64,000 bases of DNA from the NCBI GenBank assembly GCA_949987705.1, contig OX465283.1, positions 5,374,207 through 5,438,206 of the forward strand, read 5' to 3'. Both the position numbers and the translations under genes were made by a program. The stretch comes from Thereva unica (lineage: Eukaryota; Arthropoda; Insecta; Diptera; Therevidae). Positions 45,871 through 57,554 of this stretch are shown piece after piece. How positions within the stretch are numbered: the stretch's first letter is position 1; every line of letters starts with the position of its first letter. The notes beneath the pieces were generated by a model. The model saw only the letters and a list, made by a program, of their open reading frames with translations, was not told the DNA's origin and did not search any database.

Positions 45871-47236
45871 AATCTTTTAAAGGACGGAAGACTCAACCTA
45901 CATATGTATATCTAGTTTTTTGCCTCGAAGTGGATGAGTGTATTCTTTTACATTTTATGTCACTAGCCCACGAAAGCAGGCAGCAGTATTCCATTGTTTG
46001 GCGTCACCTTCTATGACCAGATACATCGCACTCACGAGTCTTTAGGAAAACTGTTTAATTGATTTGTCTACTCAATCCAAGTATTTTTTGTAAAGTCTAT
46101 TAATAAAGAAAATTTTATTTGTTTACCTATAAATGGATACCTACCGCAGTCTTACTTGCACTTATATTCTGAGAAAAAACCTGTAAACAAATTAATCAAT
46201 AACTCCCTTGCAAAAAAACAAAATATCACTTCATCATGATCATCTTCAACCTGGAAAGTCTTTTTTTTGTAGAATTGCATCTTATCTAATACCATAACAA
46301 AAAAAACCATCATCACCAGACAACAATTCTGACAATTAACAAAATTTCCATCATAATACCTTCTTCTCAATTACAAGCAAAAGTACTTGAATAATGATAA
46401 ATAAAAAAAAACAGCCTTAAATCACCTTCAATCAACCCCGTAGATTGCAAGTAGTAGAAAAAAAGGAGTTAGAGTTAACCCAGGGTAAATAATGCATAAG
46501 AAATAAAAAATCAATTTGTTTTTTTTTTGAATTTGTAAGAAAAAAATTCTTTATTTATTTTTCATTTTCATCTTTTTCATCGTCATCTTTCCACTTGTTA
46601 AAAACAAACAAGTATTTACTTTTCTTTCTTTTTTTTTACAAAAAAAAAATATAATTAAATTAATAATTAATTATAATACAAAATAATTAAACAATATTTT
46701 CATAAATAACAATTTTTTGTGTGTTTGTATGTGTGTTATGGACAAGAATATTTACAATTTTTTATAATTAATAATGCAAAAAAATAATTTTGAGTTTTGT
46801 GTTTCGTTTTTTTTAATAATAAAAAAAAACTAAAATGGCGCGAAAATAAATTAAAAAATTAAAAATAAAATACAATCGGAATTTTTTTTTTAATATTAAG
46901 GAAACCATTTTCAATATGAAAACGATGCCTGCATTTTTTTTTGTGTTTTTTTTTGATACAATCATTATTTTTGTGTATTTCATATCATATATCATTTTTA
47001 TCATTTATCATATCATACAAGTTCTTTGTGTTTTCATGTTTCATTTTTTTTTATTTAATGTCATGTTTTATGTTTTTATTTAAAGATATATGTAAGTTTT
47101 TCACCATTTTTTTTTGAGGTGTAAATAACAATTTTTAATTTTTTTGAGTTTTGTAATAAAAATATTTTTTAGACAACATTTTTTTAAAATGGGTTTTTTG
47201 TGGTTTTTGATTTTGCATTTTCATATATATAATACT
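45871..47236. other. AT-rich gene-free flank, 3' side of the receptor gene
   Basis: From about 46.1 kb base composition drops abruptly to very AT-rich with long T and A runs on the plus strand. No coding pattern. Confidence 0.5.
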
Positions 47237-47246
47237 TTTATTTATT
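47237..47246 (-). terminator. overlapping polyadenylation signals of the receptor gene
   Basis: TTTATTTATT on the plus strand is two overlapping AATAAA hexamers on the minus strand, 62-71 bases downstream of the receptor stop codon. In such AT-rich DNA the hexamer occurs by chance, so use of this site is inferred from position. Confidence 0.4.
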
Positions 47247-47307
47247 CTTTTACTATAAACTAGAATATTAACTATAACTATAATGTTAAATCTACTTAAA
47301 TAGCCTT

Positions 47308-49530
47308 TTAGACATCAGTTTGTTCATTATCACTATTAGCACATGAGTTAGCAGCACAGCCCAATTTCCTCGAGCTATCGCAGACAATTTTCAATATCGA
47401 TCTCTTCTCCGGATGTATAATAATGGCATCTTTCGGATTTGGGCAATCACTCTTCAAATAATGGCATTTTTCAATTTCCATAAGGAATGTACCATTATTA
47501 ACAGCATGCGGTGTTAGAAACTTACAAGAATTCACTGAATATGTTGAAGCCTTACTAGCGCTACGTCGTACATTAATACTGGCTTTCGTCCCGGCTCGCA
47601 ATAGTCCAGCACTTATACTATTACGATTCATTTGTCGTTCACGTGATCGTTTATCTAGACCAAATAGTCGTTTCACCCCACGTCGTACACGCTTATTGCG
47701 ATATGCAAATATAAATGGTGAACTGATATTGCCCATTAGTACCATACAAATGGCGATTTGTGTTGAATTACTAAAGAGATTCGTTAGTCGTCCTTGGAGG
47801 AGCACTAAAAGACCATATGGTAGATATGAGATCAGGAACATTATAACGACTAGAATACTGATTCGTGCAGCTCTCGATTCTTCGCGGTACTTGAAGAGTG
47901 AGGATGCGTTGGATAATCGATGACGTATTGATGTCATGTAGCTTAATGCTTTGGGGGATGCCTGTATGGTTGGCAATTGTAGGGCATTATGCGAATGATC
48001 AATACCATTCAAGGTTTGACTTTGGTAATCTTTTAAATTTGGCGTTGACTGGACCTGTCTGATAGCATTTTTATTTGCTTGTTTATTATCAGTTATATCA
48101 TCGAATGATGATCCTAATACTGATAGCTGTCTAGCGCTAAAGTTACGACGAATCTCTTCATTTGCAGCTGATAGTGTTAAGACGATATTTTGATTGCGAT
48201 CTTGCTTGAGTGTTTGGCGATCGTGATCGTCATGTTCATGTTGTTGATGCTGTTGTTGCAATGGTACTTTACTATCATTACTAATCTGTTTTTGTGGTAA
48301 TATTCTATTATTATTATTAATATTATTATTATGTACTGGTACATGTACTAATAGTGGTTTTATAGCCTCACGATCGCTGCTACGTCTACGATCAATTTTT
48401 AATGTTAAACCACCAGTTGTTATTGTATCTTTACAAATATTATTCTGTTGTTGATTACAACCAGCTGCTGATGATAAATTTAATGCACTTTGTAGTAATG
48501 GTGATGAACCATTCTGTCTCATACGTAACCCATTTTCTCGAGCTTCAGAAAATATCCTCCAATACATTCCGCATACAAATCCAAATGGTAGTAATATAAT
48601 AACAATAAAATAAAATGCTGAATATATCATATTATATAATTCGTTGGGCTGTAGTGTTTTTATTGTATTATATTCAGCATTATTATTATTATTATTAATA
48701 TTATTACTATTAAATATTATTGTATTAAATGCATTATCACGTATCGCTGATAATATACCAAAAAATATACTTATTATCCATGTTATAGCAATCATAATCC
48801 ATGATTTTAGCCCCGATATACGGCTATGATAGCGTAATGGATCTGTAACAGCACACCATGTATCACCAACAACTAATAGTACTGATAGTGCACCTAAAGC
48901 TGCAGCTAAATCTAGTGACCAGCAACGTTTTGATGTTTTTACAGTATATGTTTCAGATGGTTGTTGAGAGTTTTTAATATTATTTTCATTATTATTATTA
49001 TCATTATTATTATTATTACTATTAATATTATCTATTTCCATTTCTGTTATCACAATTGTTTCACTAGTTTCATCATTTTCAACAGTTATCATCTCTTCAC
49101 ATTTACTTTTATTACATTTAAATAATGTTTCTGTTTTATATGTTGTTGTTTTTAATGTTGTTGTTAATGCTGCATTATTACTACTGTTGGTATCACTATA
49201 TGATGATTTTATTTGTAGCTTTAATAAATCACTTGTTGTTGGTGCTGTTGTTGCTTGTGCTGTCATCGATGATGCTGATGATAATAATGATGATGTTGAT
49301 GATGATTTTTGTGTATCGATTATTGTTGTATATGATAATCGATAATTACCAGTTAAAAATAATGTTGGACCTAATATTAAACATCCGATTATATTAACAA
49401 TTAATAAATTAATAACAAAACGATTAGCCGTTGTTCGTAGTCCTGGTGTCACCCAAAATGCACCTAATGCTAACAGATTTATTGATATTGATATTAATAA
49501 TAAACCAAAAATTAAGAAATCTATTGCCAT
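47308..49530 (-). CDS. orphan rhodopsin-like G-protein-coupled receptor, intronless, atypical motifs
   Basis: A single uninterrupted 740-codon frame. TM1 is at about residues 5-26 (Asn18 as the 1.50 Asn), TM2 36-59, TM3 203-226 starting with the disulfide Cys203, TM4 242-262, TM5 299-322, TM6 555-578, TM7 589-611, then an Arg/Lys-rich helix 8 (YRNKRVRRGVKRLFG) and a 115-residue tail. The segment after TM3, AVTDPLRYHSRISG, is typical of class A. Unusual points: DRY is replaced by DTW (223-225), Asp2.50 by Asn46, NPxxY by SPFIF (604-608) and CWxP by SYLP (568-571). The TM2-TM3 loop is about 140 residues long, rich in Ser/Thr/Asn with NSS sequons; the third inner loop is about 230 residues with Asn and Gln/His runs. 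The Met is chosen because it sits just before TM1 in a GCAAATATGG context. The ligand is unknown. It resembles orphan insect receptors; I cannot name the ortholog. Confidence 0.9.
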   Translation of the reverse strand: MAIDFLIFGLLLISISINLLALGAFWVTPGLRTTANRFVINLLIVNIIGCLILGPTLFLTGNYRLSYTTIIDTQKSSSTSSLLSSASSMTAQATTAPTTSDLLKLQIKSSYSDTNSSNNAALTTTLKTTTYKTETLFKCNKSKCEEMITVENDETSETIVITEMEIDNINSNNNNNDNNNNENNIKNSQQPSETYTVKTSKRCWSLDLAAALGALSVLLVVGDTWCAVTDPLRYHSRISGLKSWIMIAITWIISIFFGILSAIRDNAFNTIIFNSNNINNNNNNAEYNTIKTLQPNELYNMIYSAFYFIVIILLPFGFVCGMYWRIFSEARENGLRMRQNGSSPLLQSALNLSSAAGCNQQQNNICKDTITTGGLTLKIDRRRSSDREAIKPLLVHVPVHNNNINNNNRILPQKQISNDSKVPLQQQHQQHEHDDHDRQTLKQDRNQNIVLTLSAANEEIRRNFSARQLSVLGSSFDDITDNKQANKNAIRQVQSTPNLKDYQSQTLNGIDHSHNALQLPTIQASPKALSYMTSIRHRLSNASSLFKYREESRAARISILVVIMFLISYLPYGLLVLLQGRLTNLFSNSTQIAICMVLMGNISSPFIFAYRNKRVRRGVKRLFGLDKRSRERQMNRNSISAGLLRAGTKASINVRRSASKASTYSVNSCKFLTPHAVNNGTFLMEIEKCHYLKSDCPNPKDAIIIHPEKRSILKIVCDSSRKLGCAANSCANSDNEQTDV

Positions 49531-50657
49531 ATTTGCACATAATAGTTAGGTCCTGTATTTATTTTTATAAATATTTCTTTTTTTATTTTTAGTTTACTTT
49601 TTTTATTTTTTTATTTATTAATAACAACAATAAACTGTCTTTAGTAATATATATTCTTTTCTGTTATAACTTTTTACACTTTTAACAGTTATTAACATAT
49701 CTCAAAAAAATATTGTTTATATTTTTGTACTACTTTTAAATTCGTTTACTTTTTTCACTTTTTTTTATTTATACTCTTTGCACTTTTTTTTCTGTTTTAT
49801 TTATTTGTTTTCTAAAACAAAAATGCAACAATATATTTAAAAATGTTTTTTTTTTTCAAGTGGTTAATTGTTCTTTTTAGTCACTTTACTTTTATTTTTA
49901 GTTTATTTATTTTTTTATTTATTTTATTTTTTTTGGCACTAGTAACTTTCACTTCAAAAAAATTTTTTAAATTGTCTTTCTTTATTTTGTTTGACAACAA
50001 ATGCACTTTTATTCAAATTATTACTTTTCTTGAAATAAGTGAGCATCTTTTTGTGTTTCAATATTATATTTATGAAATTTTGAAGCACCAAAATAATAAA
50101 ACATATTTTTTTTTGTTTTGTTTGCTTCGTTATAAACACAAGTTTTAATTTTATGTTTTTTAGATATTTGTTTTTAAATTAAAAACATACAATTTTAATA
50201 AATGTCTGTTGATTTTAAGTGCATATTTAGATATTTATCACTTTTTTTTATTTATTTATTTTTTTACTTTATTAATTTCCTTTTTTTTTTAATTTTTATT
50301 AATAAAAGCGTCGATGATCTTGCTCTCGTTTTTTATTCTTATACTTTTTTTTTATAAAATAATTCAAAATCTCCTTTCAGACTTGTTTTTTGTGTAGTTT
50401 TATGTGGTGTTTAACAAATTCTTAATTTTGTTTTTATTTTTATTATTTTTTATTTTCTTGTCAAGTCAAAAAAAAAATGATCACGTTCAGACTTATATTA
50501 ATTTTTTTTCTTTCTTTATTTACTTCTCCAAAAAAAAACAAAAATATTCGAAAGCCGTATACACAAGTTTTCCTTCTACACACACAATATATATAAATAA
50601 TTTCTTTTAAACGAACGAGACTCAAAGATCTTCTTAGCTCGAGCACGCTTTACTAGC
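49531..50657 (-). other. AT-rich 5' untranslated/leader region of the receptor gene
   Basis: About 1.1 kb of T- and A-run sequence between the candidate start site and the ATG. No conserved frame. A weak acceptor (ATACAG) occurs about 25 bases before the ATG, so a leader intron is possible. Confidence 0.35.
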
Positions 50658-50699
50658 AACTGAGCAAGATTACTTGATTTTCTTCAAACATATATATAT
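50658..50699 (-). promoter_or_regulatory. candidate core promoter of the receptor gene (TATA plus initiator)
   Basis: On the minus strand an alternating TATATATA box (50699-50690) is followed by GCTCAGTTGC. The TCAGTT (50663-50658) is the arthropod initiator with its A at 50661, so the TATA lies at about -29 to -38, the expected spacing. It points towards the receptor, 1.13 kb from its ATG. Chance TATA runs are common in this block; the paired initiator raises the odds. Confidence 0.4.
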
Positions 50700-52837
50700 G
50701 CAATCGGCTAAAAACTCTATCGTAGCCATTCGTAGAGTGGCTATCTAGACGATGAAAGAGATAGTATGATATTTTATCTTTTTTTTAGATTTTCAGAGCT
50801 TTTTTATGATAGTATGTGTTATGAGTGCACAGTATTTCTTATTCACTCTTTTATTCACAAGTTCAATTCAAGAACTGAACTTAAACAAAAAAACAAATAT
50901 AGACTATTCGTTTCAATTTCGATTTTTCCTCTCTGATGCATCTCAGATCGCACAAACATACATACATATATATTCGACTCAACTAAACGAATTGATCAGC
51001 AGTACAAGAGGCGGTCGCGTGAGACCAAATGTTAAACAAGCTTTTATGCTCTTTATTTAATGTGTTCATGTGATCAGCATATCAATTCCAGTTTCTTTGG
51101 TTTTTCTTTCAGTTATTCTGACGAATTTTGACGTGATCAAGGGGATTCCTGATAGGCACGATCACTACCAAAAATATATGATCTTAAAAATCAAATATTT
51201 TCTTTTTTTTCTTATCAGCACTTATACTAACAAATATTCAAAATAGATCACTTGAAAATAAAATTATTGATCGACATATTCAAGATCATCCGAAAAAATT
51301 GATCGATTGATCTAGTCCAGTTCAACTTGGCACGTGTATGTTTTGAATATATGAAAATTTCAAATAGTGATCTCTTTTTTATTTTTTTTTTTGAGATCTT
51401 TCTCAATTTTCTGATCTTTTTTCGTGATATTATTAATAACTTTTCATTCACAAAATTTTTGTTGTTATTTTTAAAAATTTTTCATGTCTAAAATTTCGTT
51501 GGATGCAGTATAGTAGCGTTCTTCTGGTATAGTAGCGTTTTGAGGATCAGTCCATCTCCACACCGATCGCACCAACCGGAAAACAAATCATCCAAGCGTT
51601 CGATCTCTTTTTACAATGAAATTTTGTTTGTATGATTGAAGTCTGTCTGCGGAAATCCGTTTCAAGATACAAAATAACAACAACAACAAAAAATCAGGTA
51701 AACGATCGGTATCGATCAGTATTGTTACATATATAGTATATGAAAATCGTTGTTGCTGATTACATTAACTAGAATCTATTTATCTCAATAATTTTTCAAG
51801 TTTTTTTTATTTATTTTTTTTATTTTAAGGTGTGTTTATCAGTATTTTTTTCTCTTCTTGTCATCATCGGTGGTTTGATTAGTTTTTGCACGATCGTTTG
51901 TTGTGGCTACTGTTTTGTTGTGAGGAGGTTTTTATTATTTCATTGATTTCATCTGAAGTATTGTTGCAAGTCTTGTTGTTGTATGTCCAGAGATGATGAT
52001 GAACAGAAGCTTGTCTTATCTGTAATTAGAAAAAAAAATGATTTAAAATGAATGAGATGTTTAAATTTTTGTGTTTTATTTTTTTTTTCAAATTTTGCAA
52101 TGAAATTTACTATAAAGAAAAAAAAGAAGTAAAAAATAGAAGTAGGTTACTATAGTTTTCGGTTGTTCTCTATTTTTTTGAGGTGGTTTTTATTTTTCTG
52201 GGAAGTTTTGTTTTGGGTAAATTTGTTTATTATTATTATTGTGATTTTATTTTTTTATTTTTTTTTTACTTCTTTTATTTTTTCTTTTAATTTTTATTTT
52301 TACAAAAAGCCACGTAATATACGTTGTAGTATATTAACCCTCGTGATTTTGGTTAAACCAGTTGAAATCATGTTAAGAACACGTAATCTTTATTAGCATT
52401 AAATATTTACACACAAATTATCAAATAAAAAATTTTTTTTTTATTTATATCATAATTTTTGGAATGAGTATTTGTTGATTTATTTTGTTAAATTTGGATA
52501 AGAGTCGAATTTGGTTAGGAGTAGAGTTTGATCGGATGTGGAATGGTTACACTTATTGCTGGTTTTGTTTACTTACTAACAAAATAAGTCAGCCGAAAAT
52601 TTTGTGTGTTTGACAAATAGTTTGGGATGTATACAATGTAATATTTTAGAGTTTGTGTAACACGCATTTTATTTTTGGGAGATGTTTGTATTAGAAAAAA
52701 TTTGTTTTATTAGTCAGAGTGACTAAAGAACTACAGACAATAAGCTAACGCTAATAAAGTTTTTAGGGAAATACTTTTTGTGATCTTATTTTTATCCTTC
52801 TTTTATTAACAAATAAGTAAATGTAACTGTAGAATAT
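50700..52837. other. AT-rich gene-free flank, 5' side of the receptor gene
   Basis: Simple T/A runs and dinucleotide patches. One exact direct repeat TATAGTAGCGTT at 51509-51520 and 51528-51539 (period 19) and several GATCGAT words lie at 51.2-51.7 kb, possibly protein-binding sites. No gene. Confidence 0.4.
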
Positions 52838-53220
52838 TAAGGTCAAGGTCACGCAACGATCGGTTTGTGCCAACTGGCTTGTGCAACGTATTTGCACAAG
52901 TGAATCGTTGCGTGTGAACGCGACTTTTTGCCTTGCGCAAACCAAAAAGTTTGTCTTGTGCAAAATATAGGTCGGATGTTGGTGTTTTTGAATGAACGTC
53001 TAAACGATGTTCAAGCCTCTGCTACAACCCTCATCATGCCCTTTAGGTGAATGGTGACGCGCGACCGACTGCTGTTGATCACCTGACTTGCGCCAGAAAT
53101 TTTGCAAAAATAAATCGTTGCGTGTAAACCGATTCATTTTAACTCAGTTTATTTGCACCAATTGACTTGCGCCAGCCAGTTTGCACAATTAAATCGTTGG
53201 GTGTAAACCGACCTTTAGGC
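52838..53220. mobile_element. MITE-like composite of CGTTGCGTGT / TTGTGCAA repeats
   Basis: The left part has AGGTCACGCAACGATCGG and AACTGGCTTGTGCAA; the right end has TTTGCACAATTAAATCGTTG and GTGTAAACCGACCTTTAGGC, an inverted match. Between them AATCGTTGCGTGTRAAC recurs in direct orientation near 52903 and 53111, each preceded by TTGCACAAGT or TTTGCAAAAATA. The mixture of inverted ends and repeated subterminal units suggests a non-autonomous DNA element with duplicated termini. Target duplication was not resolved. Confidence 0.5.
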
Positions 53221-53599
53221 TAGTCAAAATCGTACCATAAACTCTATTTTGGACGCCTTTTATACTCAAGAAACGACAGACGGACTTCTTCCTTTACGGT
53301 AAAGTTGAAGAGGTACCTTATCCGATTGTCTAAAGACCAATGAGTCTAGTAACCAATAAAAGGCTTGTCGTACCCTGTAAAAGTGAAGAAGTAATAAACA
53401 CGCGCAGGAGGGTAGAAATTTAATCTAGTGGTTAGATGTGAAAGTCTAGACCACTTGTACAGTACTAGAGAGAAGAAGGAGTAAACAGGCAATGCTAGGA
53501 AGCAGTAATACTTCATGCGCTCCTATCCAATACTACCGCGACAGAGATTTTGGCAGGAGATAATTTCCTTGCTTTGTAGATCTAGCCTCTCCCCATCCA

Positions 53600-54550
53600 G
53601 CTTATTACCATGCCATGGAAGTTAGGCGTTCACAGCAGGAAGACCTAAGCCTCCATGTCTCTCCTGCAACTGGTATGGAGGAGGAACAGGGTGAGGGAAC
53701 TAAGCCCCTTACGCGGCTAAAAGTACTACGAGAAACCGACGGAGCCACATTTACGGCTTCAGGGCCAAGTACCTCTAAGGTCTCCAAGAGTGCCTTTCAA
53801 GAAGCCTTAGAGGACGCCAAGCGCCTATTGCCGGTGAATCGCAAGCGATTCATATATGATTATTATACTGCCCGCGACTGAAGATGCTGCCGACGCCCTG
53901 GTAGCGATAGAGGTCATCTTGCAAATAGCGCTTATCCTCAGTATGTCCCCTCGTGTGGCACCGCCCCACCTGACGGCCGCCAAAGCAATATAGGAGTACC
54001 TCCACCACCTCCAAACCTTGACCAGTGGAGGCCCTCTCCTTATAAACAGTCCCCGGTTTTCTGTGTTTGTCGAACTGAGGGCCTCATGCTAGGCAACAAT
54101 TGACGAGTTCAAGCCATCCAGTAGGCACCTTTCGGCCCCCGCCCAATGGTTGACACTGCCGACAAGTTGGTCACGGCCTCTCGGTCTGCGCCTCTCTAAA
54201 CTGCAGTATCTTCTGCTATAGTTGTGGGCGACTCTTATACCCTCACATGTCCCAATTGTTCGGGAAGCTCGAACCAGAGTGCGAGGCCTCCCCGAAGTTC
54301 GCGCCCTTCTTTGACCCTGACAATGGCCCTTCTGTACCTACTATGTCCCCTAGATCGTTGTATGATTCCGTCTTGTGGAGAATACACGCTCTTCCTTCTC
54401 CACAAGCCGTAATCTCATTTAAGAGGCGATGGGCAAACTATTGCAATGTCCGTAAACGAATATTCGAAGATGTTTTCGCGAAGAACCGCATGCCCGAAAG
54501 ATTCCGCGTGTGCGCAAACGAGCCGGCAAAAGAAACACACCAGTACCTAC
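53600..54550 (+). pseudogene. unassigned coding-like relic, probably retroelement ORF
   Basis: An 88-residue frame at 53615-53881 (acidic, with SKSAFQEALEDAKRLLPVNR) is followed by GC-rich sequence and a second frame from 54247 reading FDPDNGPSVPTMSPRSLYD and VISFKRRWANYCNVRKRIF. Its base composition differs sharply from the AT-rich DNA on both sides, and a LINE 3' tail lies at its right edge, so a retroelement source is likely. I recognise no domain. Confidence 0.3.
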
Positions 54551-54552
54551 AA

Positions 54553-54625
54553 TATTCTTCTTCTTTAACGTTTTCTCCACCGGTCCCGATTCTAAGCCGA
54601 TGTCATCCCGGTTGGTATCCCACAG
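54553..54625 (-). repeat. LINE 3'-end fragment (copy 3 of 3) with GAA tail
   Basis: The plus strand starts TTCTTCTTCTTTAACG and continues CGGTCCCGATTCTAAGCC and GATGTCATCC, as at 38906-39010, but the CTCTACAAC block is replaced. Confidence 0.5.
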
Positions 54626-54799
54626 CTTTGAGCGTTCTGGTTTACGCCATCTCGCCAGTCGATGGAGATTGGGTTTCCCGCACTGTCGCTGTCTTACGGC
54701 AGAGAACTTTCCAATGCAATATGGCCAGGTTTATTATAAAGAAAGAACGGGTGATAGAATTGACCCCTGAGGGACACCGACTGAAATTCTAAGGAGTTT

Positions 54800-57554
54800 A
54801 AATTTGCCTCCATTCCATGTCCATCTATATGACTGTTCCCATGAATTTCACTGTGCCATATCAAACTGATTTTTTTTCACACGCCTATCACCAAAGTCAA
54901 TAGAAGATAAGTAGAACGCAGTTCAAAAATTTTTGGCTGTGGCGACGACATTTCTGTTTTGATTATCATTCAAGTTCTGTAAATATTTTCATTAGTTGAA
55001 TTTTGAACTCTTTTTTGTATTTTAACACATCTTCGATTATTAAGATTTAAAATCTAGAATAAAATATATAAAAATCACATATTGGGGGGAATTACAATTA
55101 TCTCCAATTACTCGTTCTTTCTTCAAATTACGACTATCAAAAAATTTTGTCACTAATTTTATTACTTCGTAAATATTTCCACATGATCGTGTGAAGTTGA
55201 TAAAGAAATTCTTTCTACGATCTTTTGTTTTGTTAGAAATTAAGTTTCTAATGACGAAAGATTTAAAATATTGTAATTTTTTCTTCAAATAAAAACCGGA
55301 TCAAAAAAAATTTGAATATCTTCTAAAAACCGGATATAAGACGTTATAGTAAATTTTGTAGGCCACTGTTTATTAAAATAATTAATCGAGCTATTTTTAT
55401 CAACGAAATTTTTGTTTATCATAATTTATTATAGAAATAAACATTCCGTTACTAAATTTGAGAATATTTTAATATTTTAAATTTTTGTGAATTTAATTTT
55501 TGTGTGATTTACTCCAGTTTTTGAAGTATTGTGTTTTGGGAGATTTTGAGGAGGGGTTCTGAGAGTGGTTTGGAGAGGTGCTGATTGGTGACTGATTGGT
55601 GTTATTGGTCTAGTTACTAAAGTCTAGTAGCACATTATAGTATGCAAGATAGTGATGACCACCTCGGTGAATATTGAAGATGTTATCACGACTGATGATT
55701 CAAGTTATTCCGCAGATACTCCACGGGGGAGACTTAAAAACTTGTATCAAAATGCAAAAATATCGTGATTCATCATAAATAATTAATAAATTTTTTCCAT
55801 TTTTATTTTTAGCCACAAAAAACTCCAAAAATAAACCTCGATACAAAAAATCTTCTAAAAGTCCAATTTTTTCCATATCTCTTAACAAAATCAATAATCT
55901 TCAATGCCATTCTTCGTGCTCGATGCATTGAACCCCATCGAAGCGAAATTGGCATAAATAGCCCCTCTCGATTGGTGACCCAATTTCATGTACTTTGACA
56001 GCATTGTCGCCCTCCTTTCTCCACTCCAGAAGGGGGGGATTCTGTTTTAAGTTTTATTTTCTTTCGATGAACTTTGAAGCGTCTTTCTTCGTTAATTCCC
56101 AATCGACGACATTGAACACCACAAAAAAAAGCTCAAACATTTTTTTTGGTATTTTTACTTACTCCATTTTTTTTATTCATCGATGAAAAGTTACGCAAAA
56201 TGACGCAAAGGAATGTCCAAATCGAAAAGAAGTTTCCGTTGTTCAACTTTACGTGGAAATTGTTGATGGGGTCAGCATTTGAGAAGTTTTTATTTTCGTT
56301 ACGCCGCTGCTGGATTCTTTGTGGCCTCCCCCGAAATAAAACGAATTATATGGGACTGGGATGTTGTTGTTGATTGGGGCTATTTGGGATTATCGAAGGG
56401 GATATTTTTGTTATGTTTATGGGGGACTGTGGGGCTCTATTTTAGAGAAAATATTTCGTAATCTGGAATTTCGTAAGTAAAATATTGTTTCCTGGTTGTT
56501 TGTAATAGCACCAAAGTCTTAAGGTTTTGTAGATTACTGAAGGGCATGTTTAAAAATATATATAAATATCTGAGTAGAAGAATTTGAATGAATTTAATTA
56601 AAATGGTTTTGGAGAATAGATAGAAAATAGAGCATGTTTCTTAATTTTACAATTCCCTTTTGTACTACCATCAGTCCGTCGTCTTGTCGTACTCGTCATT
56701 GTGCAATGTCTAGGAGAAAGTTTCATTCGAAGAAGGGATAGAGGACAGCATAGGTTAAAAAGAGTTTGGAGTTTCAAGTATTATAATGGAAAGACTGTCG
56801 GAGCCACTGGATGTATTCACATCAAGCTCTTTGAGACACTTAAATACTTCGCGAGTCCTAAAGAAAATGCCGCCCGTTGAATTTGTTCAAATGAGGCGGG
56901 GTGCCATTGTAATGTCAAAATGATCAAAACAAGCAAATTAAAGAAAAAAATACCAATCAAAGACTCTTCTCATGAGTTTTATTCTAATATGCATTAAACT
57001 GCTTCAAAATGAGACCAAAGGAGTAAGAAACCAATGCCGTCACATGTAAGTATATTTATATTTTACAATGACTCTTTGCCCCATTTAAAATTGAATTTTA
57101 CTGCTGCAAGAAAAGTAAGAGAGGAGAAACTATACGTATAATCACACCTCGCCTCATTAATCTCGATACACGCTCATATACTTACTAGTAGGACATTATT
57201 TTGTACTGGGACATTTAATTGAGGCTTCAGGACATATTATCATCATGTAAAATACAAATGTATTGACTCGTGGAAGTCCGGCTCAACTCGAAATTTGACT
57301 AGCGATGTACTCGAGGACGATTGTGTCATAGCACTTTCAGGTACAGAAGAATTCGGGGCGAACTGAGGTGTTAATAAATCGGCATTGAATTTGCTTTTTG
57401 GTATCACCTCCCCATTATATAAAAGATAGAAAATGTTATGGAAGAGGAAAATACTTTTTGATGGAAGTTATCAAGAGCTAAGGAGCGTAGCGAAGCGGGT
57501 TTTAGGCGGTCAACGCCCCGATTTTTTGCTTATAACTCGAAAAACTATCAATTT
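54800..57554. other. AT-rich, gene-free
   Basis: Several short frames (for example 55040-55288 and 55700-55894, minus) are compositional. One copy of dispersed repeat R33 lies at 56655-56725. No gene supported. Confidence 0.4.
56655..56725 (+). repeat. dispersed repeat R33, copy 2
   Basis: CCCTTTTGTACTACCATCAG, TCGTACTCGTCATTGTG, CAATGTCTAGGAGAAAG. It aligns with 33272-33340 and 58808-58865. Confidence 0.55.

Noticed and set aside
49125..49397. 90-residue Leu/Met-rich plus-strand frame
   Set aside because: Antisense shadow of the Asn/Thr/Ser-rich loop of the receptor.
50700..50760. Hairpin AGCCA...TGGCT near the receptor promoter as a possible miRNA
   Set aside because: The stem is only 5-10 bases with bulges; far too short for a miRNA precursor.
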